A stretch of DNA of 64,000 bases from an uncultured Paracoccaceae bacterium (GTDB taxonomy: Bacteria; Pseudomonadota; Alphaproteobacteria; Rhodobacterales; Rhodobacteraceae). Shown piece after piece: positions 9,720 through 17,735 of the stretch. The translations under genes and the position numbers were made by a program. Every line of letters starts with the position of its first letter. Within the stretch, counting starts at the first letter, position 1. Below the pieces are notes generated by a model. The model made no database searches. It saw only the letters and a list, made by a program, of their open reading frames with translations, and was not told the DNA's origin. The DNA is taken from the NCBI GenBank assembly GCA_937864535.1, contig CALMJS010000012.1, positions 106,658 through 170,657 on the forward strand, given 5' to 3'.

Positions 9720-10784
9720 TTATAGCGCGACGATGTGGTTATCCCAGCTCACGCTGTGGTCGGCTAGGTGTCGTTCGCGGCCACCCGTGATGGCGACCAC
9801 CTTGCCGAACCCGTCGCTAGCCAGAAATCCTGTCCCGCAGGTCGCCAGTCCGCAAATATCGGCCCGCGTCACTGACCCCAGAAACGCACCATCGGGTGAA
9901 AACCGATGCATTCGCCCGCCATATGGGGAGGTGATCGCAACCTCGGTCTCATCTCCGGCAAAGGCGATGGAACCGGCGTATCCCTGCATCAGGATCTCGT
10001 CCTCTAGCGGGGCCTCAGCCAAAATCGGGTCGGTGCCGCGACGGTGCAGACCCAAGAGCGGCGGGGCATAAGACGGGTCATCCTCCCACTGCATGGCAAA
10101 GGCGACCAGCCCGTCCCGATTGACGGCCAGATGGCGGATCGAGTTGAAGTGGAGATCCTCCTCCAGTTCGACCAGTTCGGCCAGCCCATCGAGCGTCAGA
10201 TAGGCCAGATTGGGACGCATGTCGGGAATGTTGAGCTTGGTCCGGTCGCTGGCATCAGTGGCGATGCCACCATTCGCGACCACGATGGTTTCGCCATCTG
10301 GCATCAGACGCGCCTCATGCGGGCCAATGCCGTGGGTCGATACCTCGCCGATCCGCTTATACCCTGCCTCAACGTCCCACAGGCCCAGTTTCCCGGCGCT
10401 GTCAGCGTCATTCTGTTCGACCGTGATCAGCATGCGACCGCCGTCCAGATAGAACCCATGCCCGTTAAAGGCGGTCCCGTCAGGCGGGGTCAGTTCCCGG
10501 ATCACCTGTCCCGTGGTGCAATCAATCACCAAGGCATAGCGCCCGGGCCGCCGGGCAAAGGCAATGGCAATCGGCAGGGTAGGGTGCCCGGCCCCGGCAT
10601 GACCACGCGCGGGCAGGGGGACAGAAAATGTGATCTGCCCCTCTGTGGTGAGGCCGTGCAGAGAATAGCCATCGCCCTGTTTTGCGGCGGCAATAAACGA
10701 CGGGTTCCCGACGCTCGCCCAACTCAGGCCGGGGGTGGCGCCTGTTGCTATCAGCGCCGCGAGAAAGGTTCTGCGGCTGGTCAT
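9720..10784 (-). CDS. DUF1513 exported beta-propeller protein
   Basis: 354 residues with a Tat-like leader (SRRTFLAALIATGATPG). It shows DUF1513 features such as HPTLPIAIAFARRPGRYA, NGHGFYLDGGRML, GIGPHEARLMPDG and a C-terminal SWDNHIVAL. The fold is probably a YVTN-type propeller in the periplasm. DUF1513 genes recur at the end of imelysin / DUF1111 / imelysin cassettes tied to iron uptake, and here it is the last gene of that operon, its start overlapping the preceding stop by one base. Its biochemical function is unknown. Confidence 0.85.
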   Translation of the reverse strand: MTSRRTFLAALIATGATPGLSWASVGNPSFIAAAKQGDGYSLHGLTTEGQITFSVPLPARGHAGAGHPTLPIAIAFARRPGRYALVIDCTTGQVIRELTPPDGTAFNGHGFYLDGGRMLITVEQNDADSAGKLGLWDVEAGYKRIGEVSTHGIGPHEARLMPDGETIVVANGGIATDASDRTKLNIPDMRPNLAYLTLDGLAELVELEEDLHFNSIRHLAVNRDGLVAFAMQWEDDPSYAPPLLGLHRRGTDPILAEAPLEDEILMQGYAGSIAFAGDETEVAITSPYGGRMHRFSPDGAFLGSVTRADICGLATCGTGFLASDGFGKVVAITGGRERHLADHSVSWDNHIVAL

Positions 10785-11770
10785 CAGTCACCGTCCGAGG
10801 AGTTAAATCCGGCCTCGATACCCAGTACCGACCCGATTTCGACTTCGATGGCCGATTTGACATAGTCGATCTGTTCGCCAACGATCTGCAGCTTGAGCCA
10901 AGCGCCGGAGTCCGCCTCAATATCGGCAAAGGTCGGGTCGTCGATCTTGGCGGCGGCCTTGTGCATGGCGGCCTGCCATTCCAGCGTCAGCGGCAGGTCC
11001 GCCCCCATGAGCAGTTGCGCCTCGCGCACCATCGCGTCCGTCGAAACCAGAATGTTTTGCAGGGACCTCTCGGACCGCCATGCCTCGGCCCGGCGGGCGC
11101 GGGGGCGGTCAAACGTGCCAAGAGGGCGATCAACCCGCTGAATTTTATTGTTTTCTACCCCGGATACAATCTGCGTATACAGGGTTTGAAAGGCCTCACG
11201 TTCGGTCAGGGTGCGACCATCGGCGTTGGGCACCTCGCCTAGCAGGATCGGCGCGAAATCGGAGCGCCAAGCGGCCTCTTGTTCTGCGGCCTCGATCGCC
11301 AGATTTTCCGTGATCGCAATCACCAGTCGGCAGCTATAGCTATCAGCCGTGTAGGTGTTAAACGCCGGATCAAAGAGCATCATATCCAGCGCAAACAACC
11401 CCTTGGCCGCGATCGACAGCGTTTCCATCGTCGCGGGCGTGTCGATCACCGGGTCCTGCGCGGCGATCAGCCCGTTCAGGGTCTTGGGCGTGAAACCGCG
11501 ATCATCGGGCCAAAAGGCGACATGCAGCGCCCCTTCTTCGGTGGGCCCGATCCGCAAATGACCAACGGCCAGCCACGCATCAAAGGCTGCGTTATAGGCC
11601 GGGATCACGGCTGCAGGCTGGCAGTCCGCTACCGCAGCGTCATGTAGCGCGGCCGTTGCTTGTGAAAACGCGCCAAAGCTGGGCAGAATTTGCTGTTCTA
11701 TCACATCCGCAGGCCCGGCGAAAACCGGACCGGCAAGCGTTGCGAACAAGAGAGCGGTAGAACGCATCAT
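10784..11770 (-). CDS. Imelysin-like periplasmic protein lacking the GxHxxE motif
   Basis: 328 residues with a signal peptide ([19 protein letters not shown]). The helical imelysin core is seen in PAYNAAFDAWLAVGHLRIGP and ALFWPDD-like segments (HVAFWPDDRGF), typical of the second imelysin of such cassettes. The metal-binding GxHxxE of classical imelysins is not present; a WxxxxHLRxGP motif stands near residue 70. Imelysins were named as peptidases, but current evidence favours a role in iron handling. It overlaps the di-heme gene by four bases, indicating coupling. The ATG at 11767 is an equal alternative start. Confidence 0.85.
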   Translation of the reverse strand: MMRSTALLFATLAGPVFAGPADVIEQQILPSFGAFSQATAALHDAAVADCQPAAVIPAYNAAFDAWLAVGHLRIGPTEEGALHVAFWPDDRGFTPKTLNGLIAAQDPVIDTPATMETLSIAAKGLFALDMMLFDPAFNTYTADSYSCRLVIAITENLAIEAAEQEAAWRSDFAPILLGEVPNADGRTLTEREAFQTLYTQIVSGVENNKIQRVDRPLGTFDRPRARRAEAWRSERSLQNILVSTDAMVREAQLLMGADLPLTLEWQAAMHKAAAKIDDPTFADIEADSGAWLKLQIVGEQIDYVKSAIEVEIGSVLGIEAGFNSSDGD

Positions 11771-13326
11771 AGGCTTTCCAGGTAGGCGATCAGGGCATCC
11801 CGATCGGCTTTGGGCATGTTAATGACAGTATCGCGCTGGGCCTCGGCCTCGCCGCCGTGCCATAGAACAGCCTCGAGCAGGGACCGCGCACGGCCATCAT
11901 GGAGGAAATAGGTGTGGCCACTAACCTGCTGCGTCAGGCCGATGCCCCACAGCGGCGGCGTGCGCCATTCTGTCCCGGTCGCCCGCGCTTCGGGACGATG
12001 ATCCGCCAATCCCTCGCCCATGTCATGCAGCAGGAAATCGGAGTAGGGCCAGATCAGTTGGAACGATTGCTCTGGCTGGCCCTCCAACCGGTTGGTCACA
12101 AATTTCGGCGTATGACAGGAAATGCACCCCGTCGTGTAGAACACCTCTTTGCCGCGCAGCACCGCCGGATCGTCCAGATCGCGCCGCGCAGGTACGGCGA
12201 GGTTGCGGGAATAGAACGTCACTAGATCCAGACCTTCGGCGTCGATTTCCAGTCCGCCGCGGGCCTGATCGCCACCATCCGGCGCGGCACGGCAATCAAC
12301 CTGCGCCTCGGTGCACTCGCCCCATCCATGCGGGCTAAGTGGAGACGAGATGCCGATATCCCCGGCAAAGGCATGGGCGGATTGCTCCTTGATGGTCGGT
12401 GCGCCGGCCTTGAGCCCGAAACGCCCCAGCATCGGGACCCCGAATTCGTCAGACATGACGATATTCGGACGTCCGGAAATGCCGTCGCCATCCGCGTCGG
12501 TCTCATCGGCATTGGCCAGAATATCGGCGGCGGGGATCGCTTCGATCAAACCAAGCCCGATCATTTGCGGTGTGACACGCGGCGACAGCATCGCGTCCGG
12601 GTGCATCGGCCCATACCCCAGATCGGCGGCGGTATAGGTCGGTTTGCGCAGGGTCACGGTTTCGCCTTCGCTCAGTTCAACGACGACATCGGTGTAGGTG
12701 ATGTCCAGCCGGTATTCCGCCGGATGCCCTGCAACGCCAAAATCCTGAAGCTGGCTGCCATAGGTCGGCTCTGGAAGGGTCGCGATGTAATCTGCAATTT
12801 CGGCGACGCCATCTTGGGGCGTGCCGGGGATGGACACCCGCAGGAACATCGAGACCGCGTTATCCTCCGGCCCCTCAGGCGGGTGGCCTCGGCCATCCTT
12901 GAGGTGGCAGTTCTGGCAGCCGCGCGCATTATAGAGCGGCCCCAACCCGTCCGACGCCAAGGTCGAGGAGGGCGATGAAACCCAGATTTTCCGGAACAGA
13001 CCGTTCCCGACCTTAAAATCCAATTCCCGCTCGAACGGCATGTTGCCCGACGATAGCGAAAACGCATCCGCTGTCGTTGTCGCGCGCACTGTCGCCGCGC
13101 CTGCTGGTTTGTCTTCGAACCGTTCGGGGGTGCTAAAATCGTCGGTAGGTTGGATCACCCGGCCAATGCGGCTGATCTCGTCCTGGGTCCGGGGAATGAC
13201 GTTGAGGTGGATGTCCGTCAGCGCGGAATAGTCAAGGGTTTCCGCCATGGCTGTGCTGCCCAAAAGGACAGCACAGATGAGGGGTTTATTCAGCTTCGTC
13301 CATTTTGGACGCATTAAGGAGGGCAT
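11767..13326 (-). CDS. Di-heme oxidoreductase (DUF1111/DHOR), exported
   Basis: 519 residues. A signal peptide at the N-terminus ends near TAMAE. Two c-type haem sites are visible: CQNCH at about residue 137 and CISCH at about residue 400. Long DUF1111 segments include [20 protein letters not shown] and [19 protein letters not shown]. The family resembles MauG/bacterial cytochrome c peroxidases and is found between paired imelysins. A role in periplasmic iron oxidation or peroxide use is inference. The ATG at 13326 lies inside the bfr gene; the ATG at 13314 is an alternative. Confidence 0.9.
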   Translation of the reverse strand: MPSLMRPKWTKLNKPLICAVLLGSTAMAETLDYSALTDIHLNVIPRTQDEISRIGRVIQPTDDFSTPERFEDKPAGAATVRATTTADAFSLSSGNMPFERELDFKVGNGLFRKIWVSSPSSTLASDGLGPLYNARGCQNCHLKDGRGHPPEGPEDNAVSMFLRVSIPGTPQDGVAEIADYIATLPEPTYGSQLQDFGVAGHPAEYRLDITYTDVVVELSEGETVTLRKPTYTAADLGYGPMHPDAMLSPRVTPQMIGLGLIEAIPAADILANADETDADGDGISGRPNIVMSDEFGVPMLGRFGLKAGAPTIKEQSAHAFAGDIGISSPLSPHGWGECTEAQVDCRAAPDGGDQARGGLEIDAEGLDLVTFYSRNLAVPARRDLDDPAVLRGKEVFYTTGCISCHTPKFVTNRLEGQPEQSFQLIWPYSDFLLHDMGEGLADHRPEARATGTEWRTPPLWGIGLTQQVSGHTYFLHDGRARSLLEAVLWHGGEAEAQRDTVINMPKADRDALIAYLESL

Positions 13327-13771
13327 ACCCTTCGGCTCCCAGTCGTTCGTAGAGATCGAGTTGAGTTTCGAGGAAGTCGATATGCCCTTCCTCGTCGGTC
13401 AACAACTCTTCAAAGAGTTTCATCGACACATAGTCGCCGATTTGCATGCAATAGGTCCGCGCCTCGGCATAGAGCGCGCGCGCCTCTTGTTCGGCCGCCA
13501 GATCCGCTTCGAGCGTTTCTTTGGGCGTTTGTCCGATCCGCAGAGGGTCCAGCTTTTGCAGATTGGGATGACCGCCCAAAAAGATGATCCGAGTGATCAA
13601 CCTGTCGGCGTGCTGCATCTCTTCGATGCTTTCTTCGCGGCTCTTCTTGGCCATATGACCAAGACCCCAGTCGTCCTGTAGCCGGTAGTGCAGCCAATAC
13701 TGGCTGACCGCTGTCAGTTCAGACCGCAGCGCGCGGTTCAGAAATTCGATGACCTTCTCGTCGCCCTTCAT
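13286..13771 (-). CDS. bfr: Bacterioferritin
   Basis: 161 residues, [12 protein letters not shown] start. All ferroxidase ligands are present at canonical numbering: E18, E51, H54, E94, E127 and H130. The inter-subunit haem ligand M52 is kept in EEMQHAD. It forms the 24-subunit shell that oxidises and stores iron in the cytoplasm. The SD AGGAG lies inside the end of bfd, whose frame overlaps this gene by 53 bases, and its 3' end overlaps the di-heme gene. This tight nesting supports expression as one iron-responsive transcript. Confidence 0.97.
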   Translation of the reverse strand: MKGDEKVIEFLNRALRSELTAVSQYWLHYRLQDDWGLGHMAKKSREESIEEMQHADRLITRIIFLGGHPNLQKLDPLRIGQTPKETLEADLAAEQEARALYAEARTYCMQIGDYVSMKLFEELLTDEEGHIDFLETQLDLYERLGAEGYALLNASKMDEAE

Positions 13772-14012
13772 TCTCGTGCTCCTTTGCTAGAGTGGTCCGC
13801 AGACCACGAAGTTGGCTTGGCACACTTAAGTTAACGTTTTCTCGCATTTTGGAAAGAAAAAGCGGCATGCAGCCCCCGCAGTCTGCCGCCTTTCCCAACG
13901 CGTGATACACCTTGCCGGGGGTGATGATCGTCCGCGGGTCGGCTGCCCGCATCCAGTCGATGGCGGCATGAATGTCGCGATCGCTAATGTTCTGACAGCT
14001 ACAGACGATCAT
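13719..14012 (-). CDS. bfd: Bacterioferritin-associated ferredoxin
   Basis: 97 residues beginning [15 protein letters not shown]. The four [2Fe-2S] ligands are C4, C6 and the CGGC pair near residues 46-49, in the DCGGCMPLF motif. Bfd reduces the core of bacterioferritin to release Fe(II). The core domain occupies about the first 65 residues; the charged remainder is an extension that overlaps bfr. The start follows GGGGAAAACGG and sits 13 bases after the preceding imelysin stop. A longer upstream frame has no family match. Confidence 0.9.
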   Translation of the reverse strand: MIVCSCQNISDRDIHAAIDWMRAADPRTIITPGKVYHALGKAADCGGCMPLFLSKMRENVNLSVPSQLRGLRTTLAKEHENEGRREGHRISEPRAAV

Positions 14013-14025
14013 CCGTTTTCCCCTG

Positions 14026-15288
14026 TTATTGGAACACAGCGTCCGGGTTATCGAGGCTGTCGGACCCTTCAAACTCGATCGCGTCCAGTTTTGCGGCGGC
14101 AACAACGCGTTCGATCGTGGCGGTCTGGTCGATCAGGCCGTTGACGGCGGCCATCAGGATCGCTTCGCCCTCGGCGTTTTCACGGTCCAGCATCTGGTCA
14201 TAGGCCATGCCGTTCTGGACAGCCGCAACCATCGCCGACATCGCGGTCATGGTGGTGTCCAGTTTCGCCTTCATTTCCGCATCGAGATCGGCATCGGTGC
14301 TGGCGATCAGATCGGACAGCGAGGGACCTTCGACAACAGTGCCATCGACGCGGACGTAATGCCCCAGATAGACGTTCTGGATGCCCAGCGCGTCGTAGTA
14401 ATGGCTGTTGTGCGTGTTGTCAGAGAAACAATCGTGTTCTTCTTCGGGGTCGTTCAGCATGACGCCAAGCCGCATCCGCTCGCCCGCCAATTCGCCGTAG
14501 GACAGGCTGCCCATGCCAGTCAGGATCGCGGCGATCCCTGCGGTTTCATCTGCGGTGACCGCAGCCCGTGCTGCGCCGTCCGCATCCCACTGATCGACCA
14601 TGTAGGTCAGATCCTCGATCAGCAGGTCGGTGACCGAGGTCAGATACTGCGCGCGGCGATCACAATTGCCGTTGGTGCAGTCATCGCCCTGAACATAGTC
14701 GGTGTAGGGACGATTGCCCGCTCCGGCGCTGGTTCCGTTCAGGTCCTGACCCCAGAGCAGGAATTCGATGGCGTGATAGCCGCGGGCGACGTTGGTTTCG
14801 ATCCCGTCTGCCTCGTTCAGGACCTCGCCGATCAGGGCGGGAGTGATGTCGGTGGCGTCGATCGTCTGACCCGCCACCTCAAAGGAGGTGTTGGCAATCA
14901 CGTTCAGAGCGGCCAATTCGTTGACATCGGTGGCCCCGCCATAGCTGGCGTCGACGTAATCGATCAGACCTTCGTCCAGCGGCCAGGCGTTGACGCTGCC
15001 CTCCCAGTCGTCAACGATCGAGTTGCCAAACCGAAAGGCTTCGGTCTGTTGATAGGGGACGCGGGCGGCCAGCCACGCGCTGCGTGCGGCGTCGAGCGTT
15101 TCCGGCGACGGAGCAGCCAAAAACGCGTCGACAGCAGACTTGAGCGTCTGAGCGGTGGACAGGCTATCAGAGTAGGCAGCCAGCGCGATGTCAGAATAGT
15201 TGGTCAGAATGGCCGCGCGATCTTGGGCCGAAGCGGCGCCGGCAAACAGTGCGACAGTTGCCGCCGAGGTCCAGAGGGTTCGAAACAT
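14026..15288 (-). CDS. Imelysin-family iron-regulated protein (IrpA-like)
   Basis: About 420 residues with a signal peptide (MFRTLWTSAATVALFAG, cleaved near ASA). The GxHxxE motif is intact in ARGYHAIEFLLWGQDL, followed by NRPYTDY and DDCTNGNCDRR, and a second conserved block NTHNSHYYDALGIQNVYLG. These fit the IrpA-type imelysins induced by iron limitation. It is periplasmic by signal. The ATG at 15288 has AAGGA at proper spacing, better than the ATG at 15294. It lies between the Cys-cluster gene and bfd in the iron operon. Confidence 0.92.
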   Translation of the reverse strand: MFRTLWTSAATVALFAGAASAQDRAAILTNYSDIALAAYSDSLSTAQTLKSAVDAFLAAPSPETLDAARSAWLAARVPYQQTEAFRFGNSIVDDWEGSVNAWPLDEGLIDYVDASYGGATDVNELAALNVIANTSFEVAGQTIDATDITPALIGEVLNEADGIETNVARGYHAIEFLLWGQDLNGTSAGAGNRPYTDYVQGDDCTNGNCDRRAQYLTSVTDLLIEDLTYMVDQWDADGAARAAVTADETAGIAAILTGMGSLSYGELAGERMRLGVMLNDPEEEHDCFSDNTHNSHYYDALGIQNVYLGHYVRVDGTVVEGPSLSDLIASTDADLDAEMKAKLDTTMTAMSAMVAAVQNGMAYDQMLDRENAEGEAILMAAVNGLIDQTATIERVVAAAKLDAIEFEGSDSLDNPDAVFQ

Positions 15289-15298
15289 TGTCATCCTT

Positions 15299-15772
15299 TC
15301 AATGCAGCGTAGGAGAAGTCGTGAGTTGGGCGCCGACCATCATTTGCCGGAACGCAAGTGCCACCGAAGCAGCCAGATCCGCCACCGGCAGCGCATAGCC
15401 GGGGCGTACGATCAAAGAGGCCAGAAGCGCCGCATCTTCGCGCTCGCCCTCACCGGCGAGGGCGATGAGATTGGCAAAGCAGCTCTCGTCCGCACCCAGA
15501 CAGGCGCATGACATTGAATGCCGCATCAGCGGACGACGGCCACACTGGGTGCACAGTCCGCACAGGTCCTCGAACGCACCAACGGCTGCCTCGCCCTGCG
15601 ATGGGCCCAAGGTGGTCACAAAATCCTGATGCAGGCGGGCGCGACCTGTTTCCCCTTCGCACCACAGCCGAAGATACAAAACCGATGCCGCCTCAATCGG
15701 GTCAAGGTCGCGGAGTTGACCGACAGGGGCACCGCCACGCGGCGCTTTGGGGCTGTTTGACATGTCAGACAC
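15299..15772 (-). CDS. Unrecognised cytoplasmic protein with a Cys cluster
   Basis: 157 residues, no signal peptide or membrane span. The middle carries a dense set of cysteines, LCGLCTQCGRRPLMRHSMSC then ACLGADESCF, suggesting an Fe-S cluster or metal site. The rest is helical and unassigned. I do not recognise the family. A GTG at 15772 with AGGAG seven bases upstream is the better start; an ATG at 15763 is possible. It is the first gene of the iron operon, 10 bases before the imelysin gene, so a regulatory or assembly role in iron metabolism is plausible but unproven. Confidence 0.75.
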   Translation of the reverse strand: MSDMSNSPKAPRGGAPVGQLRDLDPIEAASVLYLRLWCEGETGRARLHQDFVTTLGPSQGEAAVGAFEDLCGLCTQCGRRPLMRHSMSCACLGADESCFANLIALAGEGEREDAALLASLIVRPGYALPVADLAASVALAFRQMMVGAQLTTSPTLH

Positions 15773-15799
15773 GGCTGATCTCCTGAATCGCCCTCTTTA

Positions 15800-15817
15800 C
15801 CTGACTGATTTTGTAGG
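15800..15817. promoter_or_regulatory. Imperfect palindrome upstream of the iron operon
   Basis: CCTGACTGATTTTGTAGG lies 28 bases before the first gene of the iron operon and is an imperfect inverted repeat (CCTGAC / GTAGG ends with an A/T-rich centre). Its layout resembles the 'Iron-Rhodo-box' proposed for IscR in Rhodobacterales. I could not match it to an exact consensus, so this is a suggestion only. Confidence 0.3.
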
Positions 15818-15917
15818 ATGTGTCAATTCCGACTGAATAAGTTGGGTATTAAAATCTCCGGCGGCCAGTTGCACAGGTTTGCGCCATACGGCAACACTGC
15901 CGCGGAACGGAGGGTCC

Positions 15918-16535
15918 ATGTTAGATTCAAAGGCACGCAAGTTGATCGATCCGCCCCTGAACTGGGCGGGGCGCAAACTGGCTGGCCTTGGACTGACGGC
16001 CAATCAAGTGACCCTCTTGGGGCTGGCGCTGGGCCTGATCGCAGCGGTGTTGATCGCGCTGGGCGCAACGACATGGGCCTTGCTGCCGCTGGTGCTGGGG
16101 CGCATTGCCGATGGCCTCGACGGTGCGATTGCCCGCGCGACGCGCAAGTACGATTTCGGTGGGTATCTCGATATTACGGCGGATTTTCTGTTCTACGGGG
16201 CGGTGCCCTTGGGCTTTGTGTTTGCCGACGTGCCAACTCATGGCGCTGCCGGTGCGTTTCTGCTGACCTCGTTCTATGTCAATGGCGCCAGCTTTCTGGG
16301 ATACGCCTTGTTGGCTGACCGTTACGGTATGGAAACGACAGCGCAGGGTAACAAATCGCTCTATTATTCGAATGGACTGCTAGAGGGGACGGAAACCATC
16401 GCGTTTTTTGTGGTGATTTGCCTGTTTCCGACGGTGTTCGTTCCCCTTGCTTGGATTTTTGGCGGGCTATGTTTTCTGACAGCCGGGCTGAGGGTCTGGG
16501 GGGCGAAGCAGATATTTGTGAAGGAAAGGACCTAA
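15918..16535 (+). CDS. CDP-alcohol phosphatidyltransferase family protein (YnjF-like)
   Basis: 205 residues. The class motif DG-x2-AR-x8-G-x3-D-x3-D appears as DGAIARATRKYDFGGYLDIT then AD near residues 76-99, preceded by LTANQVTLLGLALG. Several membrane helices surround it. It would transfer a phosphoalcohol from a CDP-alcohol in the inner membrane; the substrate is unknown. The ATG follows GGAGGGTCC. It is one base from the next gene, an ABC binding protein, which mirrors the E. coli ynjBCD...ynjF grouping. Confidence 0.9.
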   Translation: MLDSKARKLIDPPLNWAGRKLAGLGLTANQVTLLGLALGLIAAVLIALGATTWALLPLVLGRIADGLDGAIARATRKYDFGGYLDITADFLFYGAVPLGFVFADVPTHGAAGAFLLTSFYVNGASFLGYALLADRYGMETTAQGNKSLYYSNGLLEGTETIAFFVVICLFPTVFVPLAWIFGGLCFLTAGLRVWGAKQIFVKERT

Positions 16536-16536
16536 A

Positions 16537-17733
16537 ATGACCAAACTCGGGCTGGCCTTGGCGGCAGTATTGCCGGTGGCCGCGTTGGCAGAGCCGTCTG
16601 TGGCAGACTGGGACGCAGTCGTAGAGCAGGCGCAGGGCCAAACGGTCTATTGGAACGCTTGGGGCGGGTCGACGGCAACAAACGACTTTATCGCTTGGGT
16701 TGGTCAACGGGTGCAGGACGACTTTGGCATCACGCTGGAACATGTCAAGCTGTCCGATACCGCCGATGCCGTGACCCGTGTGCTGTCCGAACAGCAGGCC
16801 GGCCAGACGACGGATGGCGCGATCGACCTCATCTGGATCAACGGCGCGAACTTTGCTTCGATGAAGGAGGCCGGGCTGCTCTTTGGTCCCTTTGCCGAAC
16901 AATTGCCGAATTGGGCCTATGTCGATGTTGCGGGCAAGACCGTAACCACCGATTTTACCGTTCCCACCGAAGGCTACGAGAGCCCATGGGCCATGGCGCA
17001 GGTGGTATTCATGTATGATACCGCCGATGCGGTGCCGCTGGGCGATATGCAGGCCCTGCTGGCCTGGGCTGCCGAACATCCGGGCCGGTTTACCTATCCG
17101 CAGCCGCCCGATTTCCTCGGAACGACCTTTTTGAAACAGGCGCTGGTCGATCTGGTCGCGGACCCGAGTGTTCTGGCCATGCCCGCAACGGACGACGTTT
17201 ACGCCGAGGTGACCCAGCCGCTCTGGGATTGGCTGGATGCGTTGACACCGAACCTCTGGCGCGCAGGTGCGGCCTATCCGCAGACCGGGCCGGCACAGCT
17301 TCAGTTGATTGCCGACAACGAAGTCGATATCGCGATTTCCTTTAGCCCGTCCGAGGCCTCGACCGCGATTGCCAACGGCCTGTTGCCGGATACCGTGCGG
17401 ACCTTTGTGCTGGACAAGGGCACCATCGGAAACGCCTCCTTCGTCGCTATTCCGTTTAACTCCGGGTCCAAGGCCGCGGCGATGGTTGTCGCGAATTTCC
17501 TCCTCTCGCCCGAGGCGCAGGCCCACGCGCAGGACCCCAATGTTTTGGGGTATGGCACGGTACTGGCGATGGATGCGCTGGCACCCGCAGATCGTGCGGC
17601 GTTTGATCGGCTGGATCTTGGCATTGCAACGCTCAGCCCCGCTGATTTGGGTCCGGCACAGGCCGAACCTCATCCCAGCTGGATGACCCGTATCGCAGAG
17701 GACTGGCAGACCAGATACGGTCAGGCCAACTGA
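16537..17733 (+). CDS. ABC transporter substrate-binding protein, YnjB-like
   Basis: 398 residues with a signal peptide (MTKLGLALAAVLPVAALAE). The mature protein begins ADWDAVVEQAQGQTVYWNAW and includes TDGAIDLIWINGANFASMKE and PFNSGSKAAAMVVANFLLSP, as in the YnjB family of extracytoplasmic binding proteins related to thiamine and iron binders. The ligand is unknown. It starts immediately after the phosphatidyltransferase stop and is followed by the fused permease after two bases, so all four genes form one operon. Confidence 0.88.
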   Translation: MTKLGLALAAVLPVAALAEPSVADWDAVVEQAQGQTVYWNAWGGSTATNDFIAWVGQRVQDDFGITLEHVKLSDTADAVTRVLSEQQAGQTTDGAIDLIWINGANFASMKEAGLLFGPFAEQLPNWAYVDVAGKTVTTDFTVPTEGYESPWAMAQVVFMYDTADAVPLGDMQALLAWAAEHPGRFTYPQPPDFLGTTFLKQALVDLVADPSVLAMPATDDVYAEVTQPLWDWLDALTPNLWRAGAAYPQTGPAQLQLIADNEVDIAISFSPSEASTAIANGLLPDTVRTFVLDKGTIGNASFVAIPFNSGSKAAAMVVANFLLSPEAQAHAQDPNVLGYGTVLAMDALAPADRAAFDRLDLGIATLSPADLGPAQAEPHPSWMTRIAEDWQTRYGQAN

Positions 17734-17735
17734 CA

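Noticed and set aside
12328..12978. A 216-codon + strand frame inside the di-heme gene region
   Set aside because: Antisense shadow; the di-heme gene has two CxxCH sites and family motifs.
14029..15312. A 427-codon open frame on the + strand, fully antisense to the imelysin gene
   Set aside because: Its codons mirror the GC-rich third-position pattern of the imelysin gene, the protein has no family features, and the imelysin on the other strand has a signal peptide, RBS and motifs.
15838..16536. A TPP riboswitch controlling the YnjB-like importer, since it resembles thiamine binders
   Set aside because: No THI-box core (CTGAGA ... ACCTGATCTGGATAATACC-like) is present upstream of the phosphatidyltransferase or the binder.
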